From positions 5,228,202-5,292,201 of the forward strand of contig OY730171.1 of NCBI GenBank assembly GCA_963422465.1: DNA of 64,000 nt, in the 5' to 3' direction. The notes beneath the pieces are model-generated. The model was given only the letters and a program-made list of their open reading frames with translations, did no database searches and was not told the origin of the DNA. This DNA comes from Lichina pygmaea. Lineage: Eukaryota; Ascomycota; Lichinomycetes; Lichinales; Lichinaceae. This document shows, one piece after another, positions 1-11,099 of the stretch (positions within the stretch are counted from its first letter, which is position 1; the number at the start of each line of letters is the position of its first letter). Position numbers and translations under genes: made by a program.

Positions 1-2037
1 TCTGTTCATGAATTTGTCTTGCTGATGCTTGTCACATCCAGGCTTGAGGCAGTACTGCCAATTGTCAACGTAGCAGTTGTAGTTGTTGCCTTGCTGTAGG
101 AACATGAGGTGTTCATGCCAATCATGTGTGTGCCCAGGGAATGTGGTGTGTTGGTGTTTGTCCCAAAGATAGATCTCACACGCATCCTTCTTGCAATTGA
201 CCCAATGCTTGTGGCAGGTGGTGTGGTAGGGTGAATGTCCTCCGTACCTTTGTAGTTGTTCGTGGTAGGTGCAGTAGTGCTTTGTGCAAAACCTCCACTG
301 TAGTTCGCTGTGCTGTAGATTTCGTGAGTCCATACTGTAAGCATAGCTTCCTTGTGGTATTTCTTCTTTGATAGACATGGGTTCATCTCGGTCTCCATCA
401 GAGGTGGCTAAGGGCTCCTGTCCCTTGTCCTGACCTGTCTGTTCTGGTAGGTCCTTGCCTTCTGATGTTGCCAGTTGGTGGACTGCTTCCAATGTCTGAT
501 CGTAGTTGTCCTATTGTTCAAGGGATAGCTGAGCCTCTCCTGGTGGGTCCTCTGGCTTGATGACATTCCAGTCTCTGTCAAGCGTATTAAGTTGCTATCA
601 GTGCACCTTGTTCTTTGAACAACAGTCTTTCACCATGTGGCCTAGCTTGCCACAGGTATAGCACTTCAGTGCTTTCCTTTTTTTATTGTTCCTTCCCTTC
701 GTGAACCTTCCCTTGTGGTGGACTGCATCCAGTTCCATGGGTGCATAGCCATATGGGTCATGTGGTGGTGCCTTGTTAGGCAGCTTGTAGTGGTTGCTCA
801 CATGCTATGCGGGGTGGCTGTATCCTCCGTCGTGGTGTTTCTCTATCACTTGCTCAAATAGCTTGTCATCAATGTTGATTGCTTGTGCGATGAGTTTGTC
901 CAGTGTGTTGACTGCTCATCCGTCAAAGATGATTTCATCCTTCATGTTTTCCTTGAGTCCACGTCAGTACATGACCATCAGGGCGTTGTCATCCCAGTCA
1001 GTCAGTACTGAGTATTGTTTGAACTGCGTGGTGTACTCTGCGGCTGAGCGTTGTTGTTTGATGTGCTGGATCATTTGTATAGCCACTTTGTCTTTGTTAG
1101 ATAGTCCAAGGATCCTTTTGATCTTGTCCTTGAATCATGTCTATTTTGTCATCCATTCTGTTGTGCTGTTGTGGTCTCTGTTTCCTGAGAGATGTTTGTT
1201 AACATAGGGCTTGATCCATCAATAAGCATTACCTCTTATGTAAGTGGTTGCGAAGAGGGACCACTTCTCCTTAGGCAGCTTTGTCTCTGGTTGGAATTGA
1301 AAGTAGACTTGGAGTTGCATGAGCCAGTCGTTGACCTTGTTCTTTTCGCCGTAGAACAGGTCTGGCTTGGTGACACTAATCTTTCCATCTGGGAAGTTGG
1401 GGTTGGTTGCTCCTGAGGTACTCATCCTTGAGAGTCTTCAAAGTGTTGCAGTCTGTACTGTACTGTCCTATCCGAGTATAGGATTAGGGTGAGAGGTGGA
1501 AGGCAGGTTGGTTCTCACAGGAGAGGAGTGTCAAGGAGTGCGAAGGGATTTGGTGGAATGTGGTGGTGGTGACACCTGATCAACAGCTTCGTACAAAAGG
1601 ATTGTATTGAAGTACATCTAGTTGTCTGGATCACAACATGAGTTGAAGACAATTGTTCCATAGGGGAACTATTGCCAGACTATATAGTGCCCAGTTCATG
1701 AGCAGAGTGAGCTCTGCTCACTTTGCTCACTTTTCATGCATGCTGCAGTGAGCTGGGTGAGCTCTGCTCACTTTGCTCACTTTTCATGCACGCTGCAGTG
1801 AGCTGGGTGAGCTCTGCTCACTTTGCTCACTTTTCATACATGCTGCGGCAAGCTGGGTGAGCTCTGCTCACTTTGCTCACTTGTTTGTGTATATGCATAC
1901 TGCGGTGAGCACCCCCTGGTTTGTCTCGCCGGTCACGTGACCGGTTCCCGTGTCACGCTGTCTGGTACTTCTGTCCAGTATCCTGTCTGCTGCTTTCTGT
2001 GAGTATATAAGGACTGTGTTCCTCCTGGGTCGTAACA
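1..2037 (-). mobile_element. E1: family-1 chromovirus (Ty3/Gypsy), 5' part
   Basis: Fossil LTR retrotransposon reading right to left and cut by the window start. Its 5' LTR is 1444-2037. The Gag start lies at 1425, only 18 bp past the LTR. A CCHC zinc knuckle (CYTCGKLGHMVKDC) is near 615-660, and the Cys/His-rich linker domain lies at about 1-440. Protease, polymerase and integrase would be left of the window. It is broken, with several breaks in the part seen. The 5' LTR ends inside U5 of another family-1 LTR (2038 onward), so E1 appears to have inserted into the 3' LTR of E2. The matching left target duplication is outside the window. Confidence 0.85.
1444..2037 (-). repeat. 5' LTR of E1, U3 type A
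   Basis: 594 bp LTR. In element sense it starts TGTTACGACCCAGG and ends GCAACA. U3 has tandem copies of a 50 bp unit containing GTGAGC-AGA-GCTCAC, and a CCGG-TCACGTGA-CCGG palindrome near 1930-1946. The sense TATA is ACTATATAGT. A second TATA (GTATATAAGG) near the outer edge faces the opposite way. Confidence 0.9.
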
Positions 2038-2178
2038 AAGGATTGTATTGAAGTAGATCTAGTTGTCTGGATCACAACATAAGTTGAAGACAATTGTTCC
2101 ATAAGGGAACTATCACCAGACTATATAGTGCTCAGTTTGTGAGCACAGTGAGCTCTGCTCACTTTGCTCACAGTTCAT
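2038..2178 (-). repeat. Part of E2 3' LTR (R and start of U3)
   Basis: Matches the R region and the first U3 repeat of type-A LTRs, including ACTATATAGT and GTGAGC-AGA-GCTCAC. It begins inside U5, where E1 abuts it, and ends in the 12 bp target duplication of LINE1. Confidence 0.85.
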
Positions 2179-2351
2179 TTTTGATTTTTTTGATTTGATT
2201 CTTACACTGTTTGTAGCTTTACAGCCATGCAGATCTTCCAGCTAATAGTGAACTTCTTCAGAAAACCTTTAAAGGAATAAAAACTGAAGACAGGGAGGTG
2301 ACTAGAAAGTGTAGCAAAAGGAAATCTTGTAGTGTCTGGTAGGAAAAGCTT

Positions 2352-3755
2352 CTAGATGTTGGAGTGTGAATAGTGAAGTTTGAAAGCCAGATTAAATTGG
2401 TTTAGTCTTTTCAAAGACATAAACCAGTACAGAAACTTCTGTAGAAGCTCTGGGTTTGAAATAATAGTAGTGAAATCTTGGGGGTTAAAGAGAGCATCTT
2501 GTCTTTGACTTGAGTAGAGAGAGCATGAAGAGGTGATATGCTTTACTGTCTCTTCTGCTTGACCACACATGCATAGGGGGGTAGGAAAGTCAGGGACTCC
2601 AGCTCTGAAAAGAAAACTTGCTAGACCAATTCTCCCAGTTCTGGTTTGCAGTAGTAGACTTGCCTCAGCTTTCTGTAGCTCTTTGTAGAGCTTTAGGTTG
2701 TTGTAGTGAGGTTTTTGGCAAAACACCTGCCATCCAGCATAGCCTTTTCTTTTCTTCTCCTCCCATTGGTTTTCCCACTCTTTAGTAAAGAGTATTTGTA
2801 GTTCTTTCTTTGAACTAGCCTGGTTAGTAGTTATTTGACTTAACCAAGTGAACTTCCAATTAGGAGAGATAGTTGAGCATTTCTTTAAAGGTTTCCTCAG
2901 TGAAGAAGCATAGGAAGAAATAGTAGAAAAGGTACTGTCAAGAAAGTCTTTCAGAGAGGAGGTTTGGATAGAAGATAGAAAACAAGCTGTGCGAAATTTA
3001 AAATAGAGATCTAGAGGTAAAAGAAAAAGCTCACTCTCTAATAGAAAAGAAGGAGTGGCTTTGAAAGCACCCCCAATAAGTCTCAGACATTTGTTTTGGA
3101 ATATGATAAGAGAGGAAATATTAGAGGATTTTCTGAGTGGGTTGAACCAAATTCCCACTGCATAGCTCAGTACAGATCTGAGTATTGCAGTGTACACAAG
3201 GCGTGCTGTGAGAACTGGAAAGCCCCAGGTGGAGTAAGAGGTTCTAGAAAGAGAAGATAGTGCTTTTTGTGCTTTTTGAAGAATAATTCTCTGGTGTTTG
3301 TGCCAGTGGAGTTTGGCATCCAGGTACACTCCCAATACTCACACTTCTTCTTTTGGTTTTAGAATCACATTCCCAAGTCTAAGCTTGAGCTGCAGATTGT
3401 CTGATCTTCTTCTGGAAAAATGAAGTATTTCATATTTCTCAGGAGAGAAGACCATTCCATGTCTTGCAGCCCAAGATAGACATTTAAGATGTGTATTCTT
3501 CAACTTCAGAAGGTTGCTTTTAAGAGAGTGTCCAAATGCAAGCAGATTTGTATCATCTGCAAATCCCAGAGCAGAAACACCAGTAGTAGGAGAATGTACA
3601 GTCTCATGAAGTTCAGAAATATAGAATAGAAAAAGAATAGGAGACAAAGGGGAACCTTGGGGAACTCCACAGTGAATAGGAATAGAAGAGGACTCAGAGT
3701 CATCAAAAACTAGGGTGGTGGTACGTCTGGCCACAGTTGAGCTATGCCGAGGCAT
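2352..3755 (-). pseudogene. LINE1 reverse transcriptase, C-terminal half
   Basis: One frame from 3755 to 2352, interrupted by a single TGA at 3339-3341; the codons after it read straight on into LGVYLDAKLHWHKH. RT motifs GVPQGSPLSPILF and FADDTNLLAFG (the palm catalytic pair) are present, followed by thumb and connection (AILRSVLSYAVGIW). Near the C-terminus is a Cys-His motif, CMCGQAEETVKHITSSC, typical of the end of Tad- and I-type ORF2 proteins. No RNase H domain is seen. The N-terminal RT motifs and the endonuclease are absent from this copy. It is less decayed than LINE2. Confidence 0.85.
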
Positions 3756-4853
3756 AGCGCAGAGTCGACATCCCGTGCAGGGTCTCTGCCACGCTTCCCC
3801 GCAGTCCTGAGGTCTTTTGCGCTCCGCCGTGTACGCTCACCCCTAGGTCCTGCTTCGGAGCGCCGGGTTGCCAGCCCGGAGCCCACGCTCCAACTGCAGT
3901 TTGCTCCTTGAGCCCGTCATTTGCAGCCTGAGCCTGCACTCTGTACGGACCGGCATGCGCTTCCGTCCTCTCGAGCTATATAGACAGTCTCGTAGTAGGC
4001 CCAGACCCTACTGCCGTCACTGCCATTATATGCCACGCCCCGCAGCTCTCGCTGTTTCGTGTTATCTCTGTAGATCTCTCGTACAGAGGCCGACCATGCC
4101 TCGCAGGCTCTACGGACCCTGCAGGCTATGCCAGCACCTGCAGGACCGCCTTTCCAGCCCACTAACCAAGTAGGGAGAAGTCTCCGTCTGCCCGCTGTCG
4201 CCTGTGGGACCCCGGATGTACGTGGTGGCCCACTGGAGAACTTCCAGTGCCCTAGCCCCGGTCCATAGGTGGCCCGAAGAGAATCCGTGGCAAGACCTTA
4301 GGCAAAACCATCAAGCCAGCACTTTGACTATCACACAGCCCTTAGGTACTGGAGCGGCGGAAACCCTTCGTGCCACCTGCTCGCCTTCTTTAACACGTAG
4401 TCCCTGTTCGATTAACAACACCGCGGTACAGACATCACTCCCCTCCTAGAACAAGATCCTCGATGCATCAGCTGCTGGAGACTCTGCCAGAAGGGGGGTG
4501 TGCGATAGGAACTCCTCTTGTCTACTCCAGAGGTGCCCTGTCGGGTGTCTAGACTTCACATCCACCAGTTGCAAGGCTGGCTTCAGGCCGTAGTGTACAC
4601 GGTAGACATCTGTCGGGTGGTTTTCATAACCAGTTTGGTCGAAGTCCTCTGTTCTGCTGATGTCGCTTCACGGGAGTGTCCAGGGTGCCTGCACGACACC
4701 TCCGGTGGCCTGTCGCTCCACGGGCACCAGCAGCTCGACCGGTGACTCAATTAGCTCTCGGTGCAGCGACTACAAGCAGCTTGGGAGACTGCCTGCCATC
4801 GCTGCCCCGAGGTTCCCAGCCTGCACCGCGTGGAGGTTTGAGTCTTCGCAGGC
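3740..4853. other. GC-rich 5' segment of LINE1 of unknown origin
   Basis: About 1.1 kb with a sharp change to high GC and many CpG, unlike the LINE and LTR sequence around it. No reading frame longer than about 100 codons and no motif I recognise on either strand. It ends at the 5' target duplication of LINE1. Likely a transduced or template-switched host sequence. Its preserved CpG suggests it is, or was, single copy. Confidence 0.6.
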
Positions 4854-4865
4854 CTCACAGTTCAT

Positions 4866-5158
4866 GCACGCTGCGGTGAGCTGGGTGAGCTCTGCTCACT
4901 TTGCTCACTTGTTCATGCACACTGCGGCAAGCTGGGTGAGCTCTGCTCACTTTGCTCACTGTTCATGCACGCTGTGGCGAGCTGGGTGAGCTCTGCTCAC
5001 TCTGCTCATGTATATGCATGCTGTGGCGAGCACCCCCTGGTTTGTCTTGCCAGTCACGTGACTGGTTCCCGTGTCACACTGTCTGGTACTTCTGTCCAGT
5101 ATCCTGTCTGCTACTTTCTGTGAGTATATAAAGACTGTGTTCCTCCTGGGTCATAACA
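4866..5158 (-). repeat. Rest of E2 3' LTR (U3 type A)
   Basis: U3 with three or more 50 bp repeats, a CAGTCACGTGACTG palindrome and an edge TATA (GTATATAAAGACTG) facing the internal region. Its inner edge at 5158 abuts a purine-rich tract on the minus strand (about 5159-5176) that serves as polypurine tract. Confidence 0.85.
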
Positions 5159-5201
5159 CTATCCTTCTCTCCATCTTTCATCATCTTGATGAAATCTGGC
5201 C

Positions 5202-5516
5202 ATGCCTCCAAAGTCATGTGTGACTGTTAGCTGAACTCAGCTTACTGCTCAAATCTGCGATTGGGGTTTTGTTTCACGTACACCCTGTGACTTTTGTGTT
5301 CTCCATGGTTGTCTGTGCTTCCAGATGCCAGGAGAAGATGATAAGTTGAAATGTGCTGTGTGCACTCAGCGTGGAAGGTCTTGTGTCTCTGTGTCCTGGG
5401 AATCTCTGAACATGTCCTGGGACAACCTCTGTGAGAATGTGGCCACTGACAAGGCAACAGGCGACACACTTTTTGAACAACTTGCCACAGTGCAGGCTTA
5501 TCTATCTCAGAAGTGA
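5202..5516 (+). pseudogene. E2 antisense Zn2Cys6/coiled-coil gene, type A, broken
   Basis: Runs opposite to gag-pol, starting 44 bp inside the inner edge of the 3' LTR. It keeps six cysteines spaced 2-6-11-2-6, from CDFC to KCAVC and SC, and then a heptad-rich stretch (NVATDKATGDTLFEQLATVQ). The same gene in A-type copies lies at about 13555-13871 (E3) and 24405-24750 (E4). Broken copy of the gene that is open in E5. Confidence 0.7.
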
Positions 5517-8500
5517 AAGGTGTTGGAGGGTGCTAAGGTCTGTGCAAGGCAGAAGCTTCAGTGCTTGGTGAAAGAGATAGAGTCAGATAGTGAGGATTTG
5601 ACTTGATCAGTCATTGACACATCCCTCCTGCAGGCCAAGCTGTTCAGTCCTGCTCCTGCCGAAACTGTCGCAGAAGAAGCTGGCAGTTTGCGAGGTTCTT
5701 GAGTGGTTCCCAGGTATTCTCCAAGTCTGGGTATTCTTTCCACTTGACAAGATATTGCTGACCTTTCCTAGCCAGGATCTGTTCAACTTCAAACTCTTGT
5801 TCTTCTTCAGGTTGATAATGAAATGTTTCCTGCAAGGGTGTGCTCTGGTCGGCTGGTTCAATCATCAATATGTGAAAGTTTGGATGGACTCTGGCATCCC
5901 TTGGTAGTTGTATCTTGATGTTGACTGGTCCTGTTTTCTCTTCGACTGAAAATAGTCTGACCTTGATGTTGTCAAGTTTCTTTGTCTTTGGTTTTTTCAT
6001 TTTCCAATTTCTTGTGAGAAGGTAGACTTTATCCCCCTTCTTTAGCTGAGGTGCTATTTTTGATTTCTTATCTATTTGATGTTACATTCTTTCTGAGATC
6101 TCTTGAAGGTAGTGCCTTATCATTGTGTGTGTTTGTCGTAGAAGCTTGTCATGTTGGAGTGCTTTCTCCGTGTTTGGTGAAGCTCTGCTTGGTATCCTGA
6201 TGTTCACATATTGTCCAAAATTGGCAAAAAATAGCAATTCCTTTGTTGAGTCTGATCTGTGCTGATTGATTGCCAGCTGTGTCACCGGTAATAACTGTAC
6301 TCAATTGCTGTGGGTCTGGTTGATGTAATGCTGTAAGTAAGTCTCCAGAACTTGGTTTGCTCACTCTGTCTGGCTGTCAGTTTGTGGGTGATAGACTGTA
6401 GACATTTTGGGTTTTGTTCCCATGGCTGTACTGATTGTTTTCTAGTAGTTGGATGTGAAGAGTTTGTCTCTGTCTGTAATGATCATGATTGGAACTCTGT
6501 GGTCTCTGACCAATCTGTCCAGTAAGAGGTGTCCCAACTGTTCTGCTGTGTGGGTCTTCTTGAATAGTACTACTATTAGATATTTTGTGAATCTGTCCAC
6601 TATCACCATAATCAAGTTGTAGGTGATTCCTGTGACTGGGTCTTTGGACTTGGGTAGCTTTGTGATGAAGTCTATTGACACATCTTCCCACAGACCTCTC
6701 AGTATCATGTTCAGGTGTCCTTCTCCATATAGCTTGTGTCTTCTGTATTTGTTTTTCTGGCACAGTAGACATTTGCTGATGTAGCTTGTGACATGTTGTC
6801 AGAGGTTGATGACATTGTTCCCTGCCTGTTGGATAAGGTCTGTGGTCTTGGAGATTCCTGGGTGACCATGTGCTGGGTTATCATGGTAGTTTCTTATTAA
6901 TTCTTCAGTATCTTCTGCTGTGAGCTTATTGATCTGTGGTCAAGGTACCAGGTTTCCTTGCTGGTCCTGCTGTAAGATCATTCCTTGGTGTTCATCATCT
7001 TCCATGTGGTCTTTTTGTCAGCTTAGTGTGTCTGCTCTCCTGTTGTCTTGTCTGGGGGTATACAAGATCTTAAACTTGTGTTGCCCTAGGAGTTCAGCCC
7101 ATCTGACTTGCTGTCTGTTCAGCTTCTTGGTTGTCGTGAATGTTGTCAGATTCTTGTAGTCTGTGAGAACAGTGAGTTCAGAACTGCTTTCTGTGTACAC
7201 TCTCCAGTGTTCGAGTGCATTGACAACTGCCAGTAGCTCTTTGTTATGGATATCATAGTTCTGTTCCACTTGTATTATTTTTCATGAGTAGTAGGCAACT
7301 GGGTGCCACTTGTTGTCTGCCTGTTAGCATAAACATGCTCCCACTGCCTGATCTGAAGTGTCTGTCTTGATTTGTGTTGGTTGGCCTGTCTTGAAGTTGA
7401 GAAGAACTGGTTCCTTGATGCAAGTGTCCTTGAGCTGTTGGAATGCTTTTTGTTATCTCTCTGTCCACTGGTACTCCACGTTCTTCTTTGTGAGTTCTGT
7501 CAGTGGTGTTGCCATCTGTGAGTAGTTCTTAATAAACTGTTGGTTGAAGTTGGCAAATCCTAGGAAGGCTTGTACTTCCTTAACTGATATCAGTGTTGGC
7601 TATTGCTGAATCACTTTGACTTTCTCAGGGTTGATCTTGATTCCTTTGATTCCTATGATGTATCTGAGGAATTCAACTTCCAGTTTGTTGAACTCGCATT
7701 TCTTCAGTTTGAGCTTGAGCCCTACCTTTTGTAGACATCATAGAACATCCTTCACATGTTTGGTATGTTCCTGTTGCGTGTTCAAGTAGATAAGAATGTT
7801 GTCCAAGTAGGTGATAGCTGTTTAGTCCAGGTGTACTCTGATGATGTTGTTGATCAATGCTTAACATATTGCTGGTGTGTTTGTGAGTCTGAATAGCATA
7901 ACCAGATACTTGTAGTATCTGTATCAGGTTCTGAAGGCTGTCTTCCATTCTTCTCCTTCTTTCATATGTATCAGGTTGTATGCTCCTTTCAAGTCCAGCT
8001 TGGTAAAGATTATAGCTTGGCTGATCCTGTCTCGCAATTTGTTCACATTTAGCAACAGATATCAGTTTTTGATGGTAATGTTGTTGAGTTTCCTGTAATC
8101 CACACAAAGTCAAAGACTTCTGTCTTTCTTTGGTGCAAATAGTATCAGGTATCCTGCTGGCGATTGAGATTCTTGAATGAAACCCTTTTTCAGGTTTTCC
8201 TCCATGTACTCACAAAGTACTTGGAGCTCTTTCTCTGATAACTGGTAAATTGGTCCAAATTCTGGCTCCATCCCTGGTTGCAACTTGATCTCATAATCTC
8301 AAGGTTGGTGCTTAGACAATACTGCTGTTGTTGTCTCTTCCTGAAAGAGGTTATCATACCCAGGTCAGTACTCTTCAGGGATCTCCAGAGGGTTAACAAC
8401 TTCCTCTCTCTTCATCTCTGACTGTTTGGCCACCTGGTTCTGGAGTGTGCCTGTCAAGTTGGACCTCTTCTCTTGAGAGTTGTCTTTTCTGTCAGTGAGG

Positions 8501-10499
8501 TTCCACTGAGGATTCCTTCCCTTATCTGTCCACACCTTCTGTGGCTGGTAACAGGTCTGAGCTGTGTTGTTAGTGCAGTTCCTAAATGTAAGTACTCCTG
8601 TCCTCCAGTTAACAACTGGATTGTGCTTCTTTAGCCAAGGCATCCCCAAATAGATATCCTGAGTGGCTAACTTGACAATATCAAGGTGGATTCTTTCAGC
8701 ATGGTGTCTGGTAACTATTTCCATTGGCTGTGTCTCATGGCAGACTAGCTCTGTCTGTCCATTTGCTATCGTGAGCTGATAGGGCTGCTGCTTGCGTCTC
8801 CTTCCAGTGCTGAGAGTGTTGTAAAGTTGTCTTGAAATGTAGTTTCCACTGGCTCCAGAGTCAACAAGTGTGTATGTCCGTACTGGCGTGTTGGCGTGTA
8901 GTGACACAGGCAATCGCAGGTGCTTTACGTTGCTAGGGGTCATGTTGTTGAGCTCCTGATGTTGCCCCTTGACAAGGGAGTTCAGTCTTTTCCTGATTGA
9001 AGTGTTTTTCCACTGACTGGGCAATGAATCCAGCTATTCCCATCAGTTCTGAGGAATCTGTTCATGAATTTGTCTTGCTGATGTTGGTCACATCTGGGTT
9101 TGAGGCAGTACTGCCAATTGTTGACGTAGCAGTTGCAGTTGTTGCCTTGCTGTAGGAACATGAGGTGTTTGTGCCAATCATGTGTGTGCCCAGAGAATGT
9201 GGTGTGTTGGTGTTTGTCCCAGAGATGGATCTCACACACATCCTTCTTGCAATTGACCCAATGCTTGTGGCAGGTGGTGTGGTAGGGTGAATGTCCTCTG
9301 TACCTTTGTAGTTGTTTGTGGTAGGTGCAGTAGTGCTTTGTGCAAAACCTCCACTGTAGTTCGCTGTGCTGTAGGTTTTGTGGGTCCATGCTGTAAGCAT
9401 AGCTTCCTTGTGGTATTTCTTCTTTGATAGACATGGGTTTGTCTCAGTCCCCATCAGAGGTGGTTAAGGGCTTCTGTCCCTTGTCCTGACCTGTCTGTTC
9501 TGGTAGGTCCTTGCCTCCTGATGTTGCTAGTTGGTGGGCTACTTCCAATATCTGATTGTAGTTATCCTATTGTTCAAAGGATAGCTGAGCCTTTCCTGGT
9601 GGGTCCTCTGGCTTGATGACATTCCAGTCTCTGTCAAGTGTATTAAGTTGCTGTCAGTGCATCTTGTTCTTTGAACAATAGTCTTTCACCATGTGGCCTA
9701 GCTTACCACAGGTATAGCACTTCAGTGCTTTCCTTTTTTTGTTGTTTCTTCCTTTTGTGAACCTTCCCTTGTGGTGGACTGCATCCAGTTCTATGGGTGC
9801 ATAGCTATATGGGTCATGTGGTGGTGCCTTGTTAGGCAGCTTGTAGTGGTTGCTCACATACCATGTGGGGTGGCTGTATTCTCTGTTGTGGTGTTTCTCC
9901 ATCACTTGCTCAAATAGTTTGTCATTGATGTTGATTGCTTGTGTGATGAGCTTGTCCAGTATGTTGACTGCTTGTCTGTCAAAGGTGATTTCATCCTTCA
10001 TGTTTTCTTTGAGTCCACGTCAGTACATGACTATCAGAGTATTGTTGTCCCAGTCAGTCAGTACTGAGTATTGCTTGAACTGCGTGGTGTACTCTGCGGT
10101 TGAGCATTGTTGTTTGATGTGCTGGATTATTTGTATAGCCACTTTGTCTTTGTTAGATAGTCCAAGGATCCTTTTGATCTTGTCCTTGAATCATGTCTAT
10201 TTTGTCATCTATTCTGACATGCCATTGTGGTCTCTGTTTCCTGAGAGATGTTCGTTGACATAGGGCTTGATCCATCGATAAGTATTACCTCTTATGTAAG
10301 TGGTTACGAAGAGGGGCCACTTCTTCTTAGGCAGCTTTGTCTCTGGTTGGAATTAAAAGTAGACTTGGAGTTGTATAAGCCAGTTGTCAACCTTGTTTCT
10401 TTTGCTGTAGAACAGGTCTGGCTTGGTGACACTAATCTTTCCATCTGGGAAGTTGGGGTTGGTTGCTTCTGAGGTACTCATCCTTGAGGGTCTTCAAAG

Positions 10500-11099
10500 T
10501 GTTGCAGTCTGTACTGTGCTGTCCTAACTGAGTATAGAATTAAGGGTGAGATGCGGAAGGCAGGTTGGTTCTCGCAGGAGAGGAGTGTCAAGGAGTGCGA
10601 AGGGATTTGGTGGAACGTGGTGGTGGTGACACCTGATCAATGGCTTTGTACAAAAGGATTGTATTGAAGTAGATCTAGTTGTCTGGATCACAACATAAGT
10701 TGAAGACGATTGTTCTATAGGGGAACTATCATCAGACTATATAGTGCTGGCCTGTCAAGACAATCAAGATTGTCTTGACAGTCTTGATGTCAAGACAGGT
10801 AAGATTGTCTTGACAGTCCCACCATGTTATGCACCCTGCGTCAAGACTGGTGAGATTGTCTTGATACTTCATGCATCCTGCGTCAAGACTGGTGAGATTG
10901 TCTTAATGCTTCATGCATCCTGTGTCAAGACTGGTGAGATTGTCTTGATGCTTCATGCATCCTGCGTCAAGACTCCTGTGTGTCTCGACAGTCACGTGAC
11001 CCCTTGTTGGTTGGTCACTTGACTTCCATAGTGTCCTCTTGCCTGGCCTGTGGCCTGATTGCCTATAAATAAGTGGCTCCCATCCTATAGGTCATAACA
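10500..11099 (-). repeat. 5' LTR of E2, U3 type B
   Basis: 600 bp. Same R-U5 as type A, but U3 carries about 42 bp repeats built on GTCAAGAC and GATGCATGAAGCATC, plus an edge TATA (CCTATAAATAAG) facing outward and TCACGTGA about 100 bp inside. It joins LINE2 sequence at 11100. Confidence 0.88.

Larger units (their letters stand above)
2179..4853 (-). mobile_element. LINE1: Tad-like non-LTR retrotransposon, apparently chimeric
   Basis: 2675 bp insertion flanked by an exact 12 bp target duplication, CTCACAGTTCAT (2167-2178 and 4854-4865), inside the 3' LTR of E2. The 3' end on the minus strand is A-rich (AATCAAATCAAAAAAATC). Only 2179 to about 3740 is LINE: a 3' untranslated part and the C-terminal half of the reverse transcriptase ORF. 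About 3740-4853 is GC- and CpG-rich, shows no LINE homology and does not match LINE2 at the same point. The target duplication encloses both parts, so they seem to have arrived together. Confidence 0.8.
2038..11099 (-). mobile_element. E2: family-1 chromovirus with unlike LTRs
   Basis: Fossil element reading right to left. The 5' LTR is 10500-11099 and the internal part 5159-10499 (5341 bp). The 3' LTR is split: 2038-2178 and 4866-5158, with LINE1 between them and the rest beyond E1. Parts in order: Gag start near 10481, zinc knuckle near 9700, Cys/His linker domain 8982-9434, aspartic protease with DSGA near 8870, reverse transcriptase about 7560-8300, RNase H about 7018-7470, integrase about 6082-6900, chromodomain about 5644-5800, and the remains of the antisense gene at 5202-5516. 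It is broken, with well over ten breaks. The 5' LTR has U3 type B but the 3' LTR has type A, unlike every other complete copy here. Confidence 0.85.

Noticed and set aside
1444-2037. Type-A and type-B U3 as unrelated sequences
   Set aside because: They share edge, TATA offset, TCACGTGA offset and part of the repeat unit (GCAG..TGCATGAA), so they are diverged relatives.
3868-4449. Open frames in the GC-rich segment of LINE1 as a host gene
   Set aside because: Short, on both strands, with no recognisable domain or splice structure.
9062-9454. Ser/Thr-rich open frames over the family-1 linker region (also at 6-398, 17417-17809, 20557-20895, 41995-42387, 60407-60745)
   Set aside because: They overlap the Cys/His-rich frame in another register. 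The Cys/His frame keeps the W-x2-C-x4-C-x2-H pattern shared with family 2, so the Ser/Thr-rich frames are shadows.
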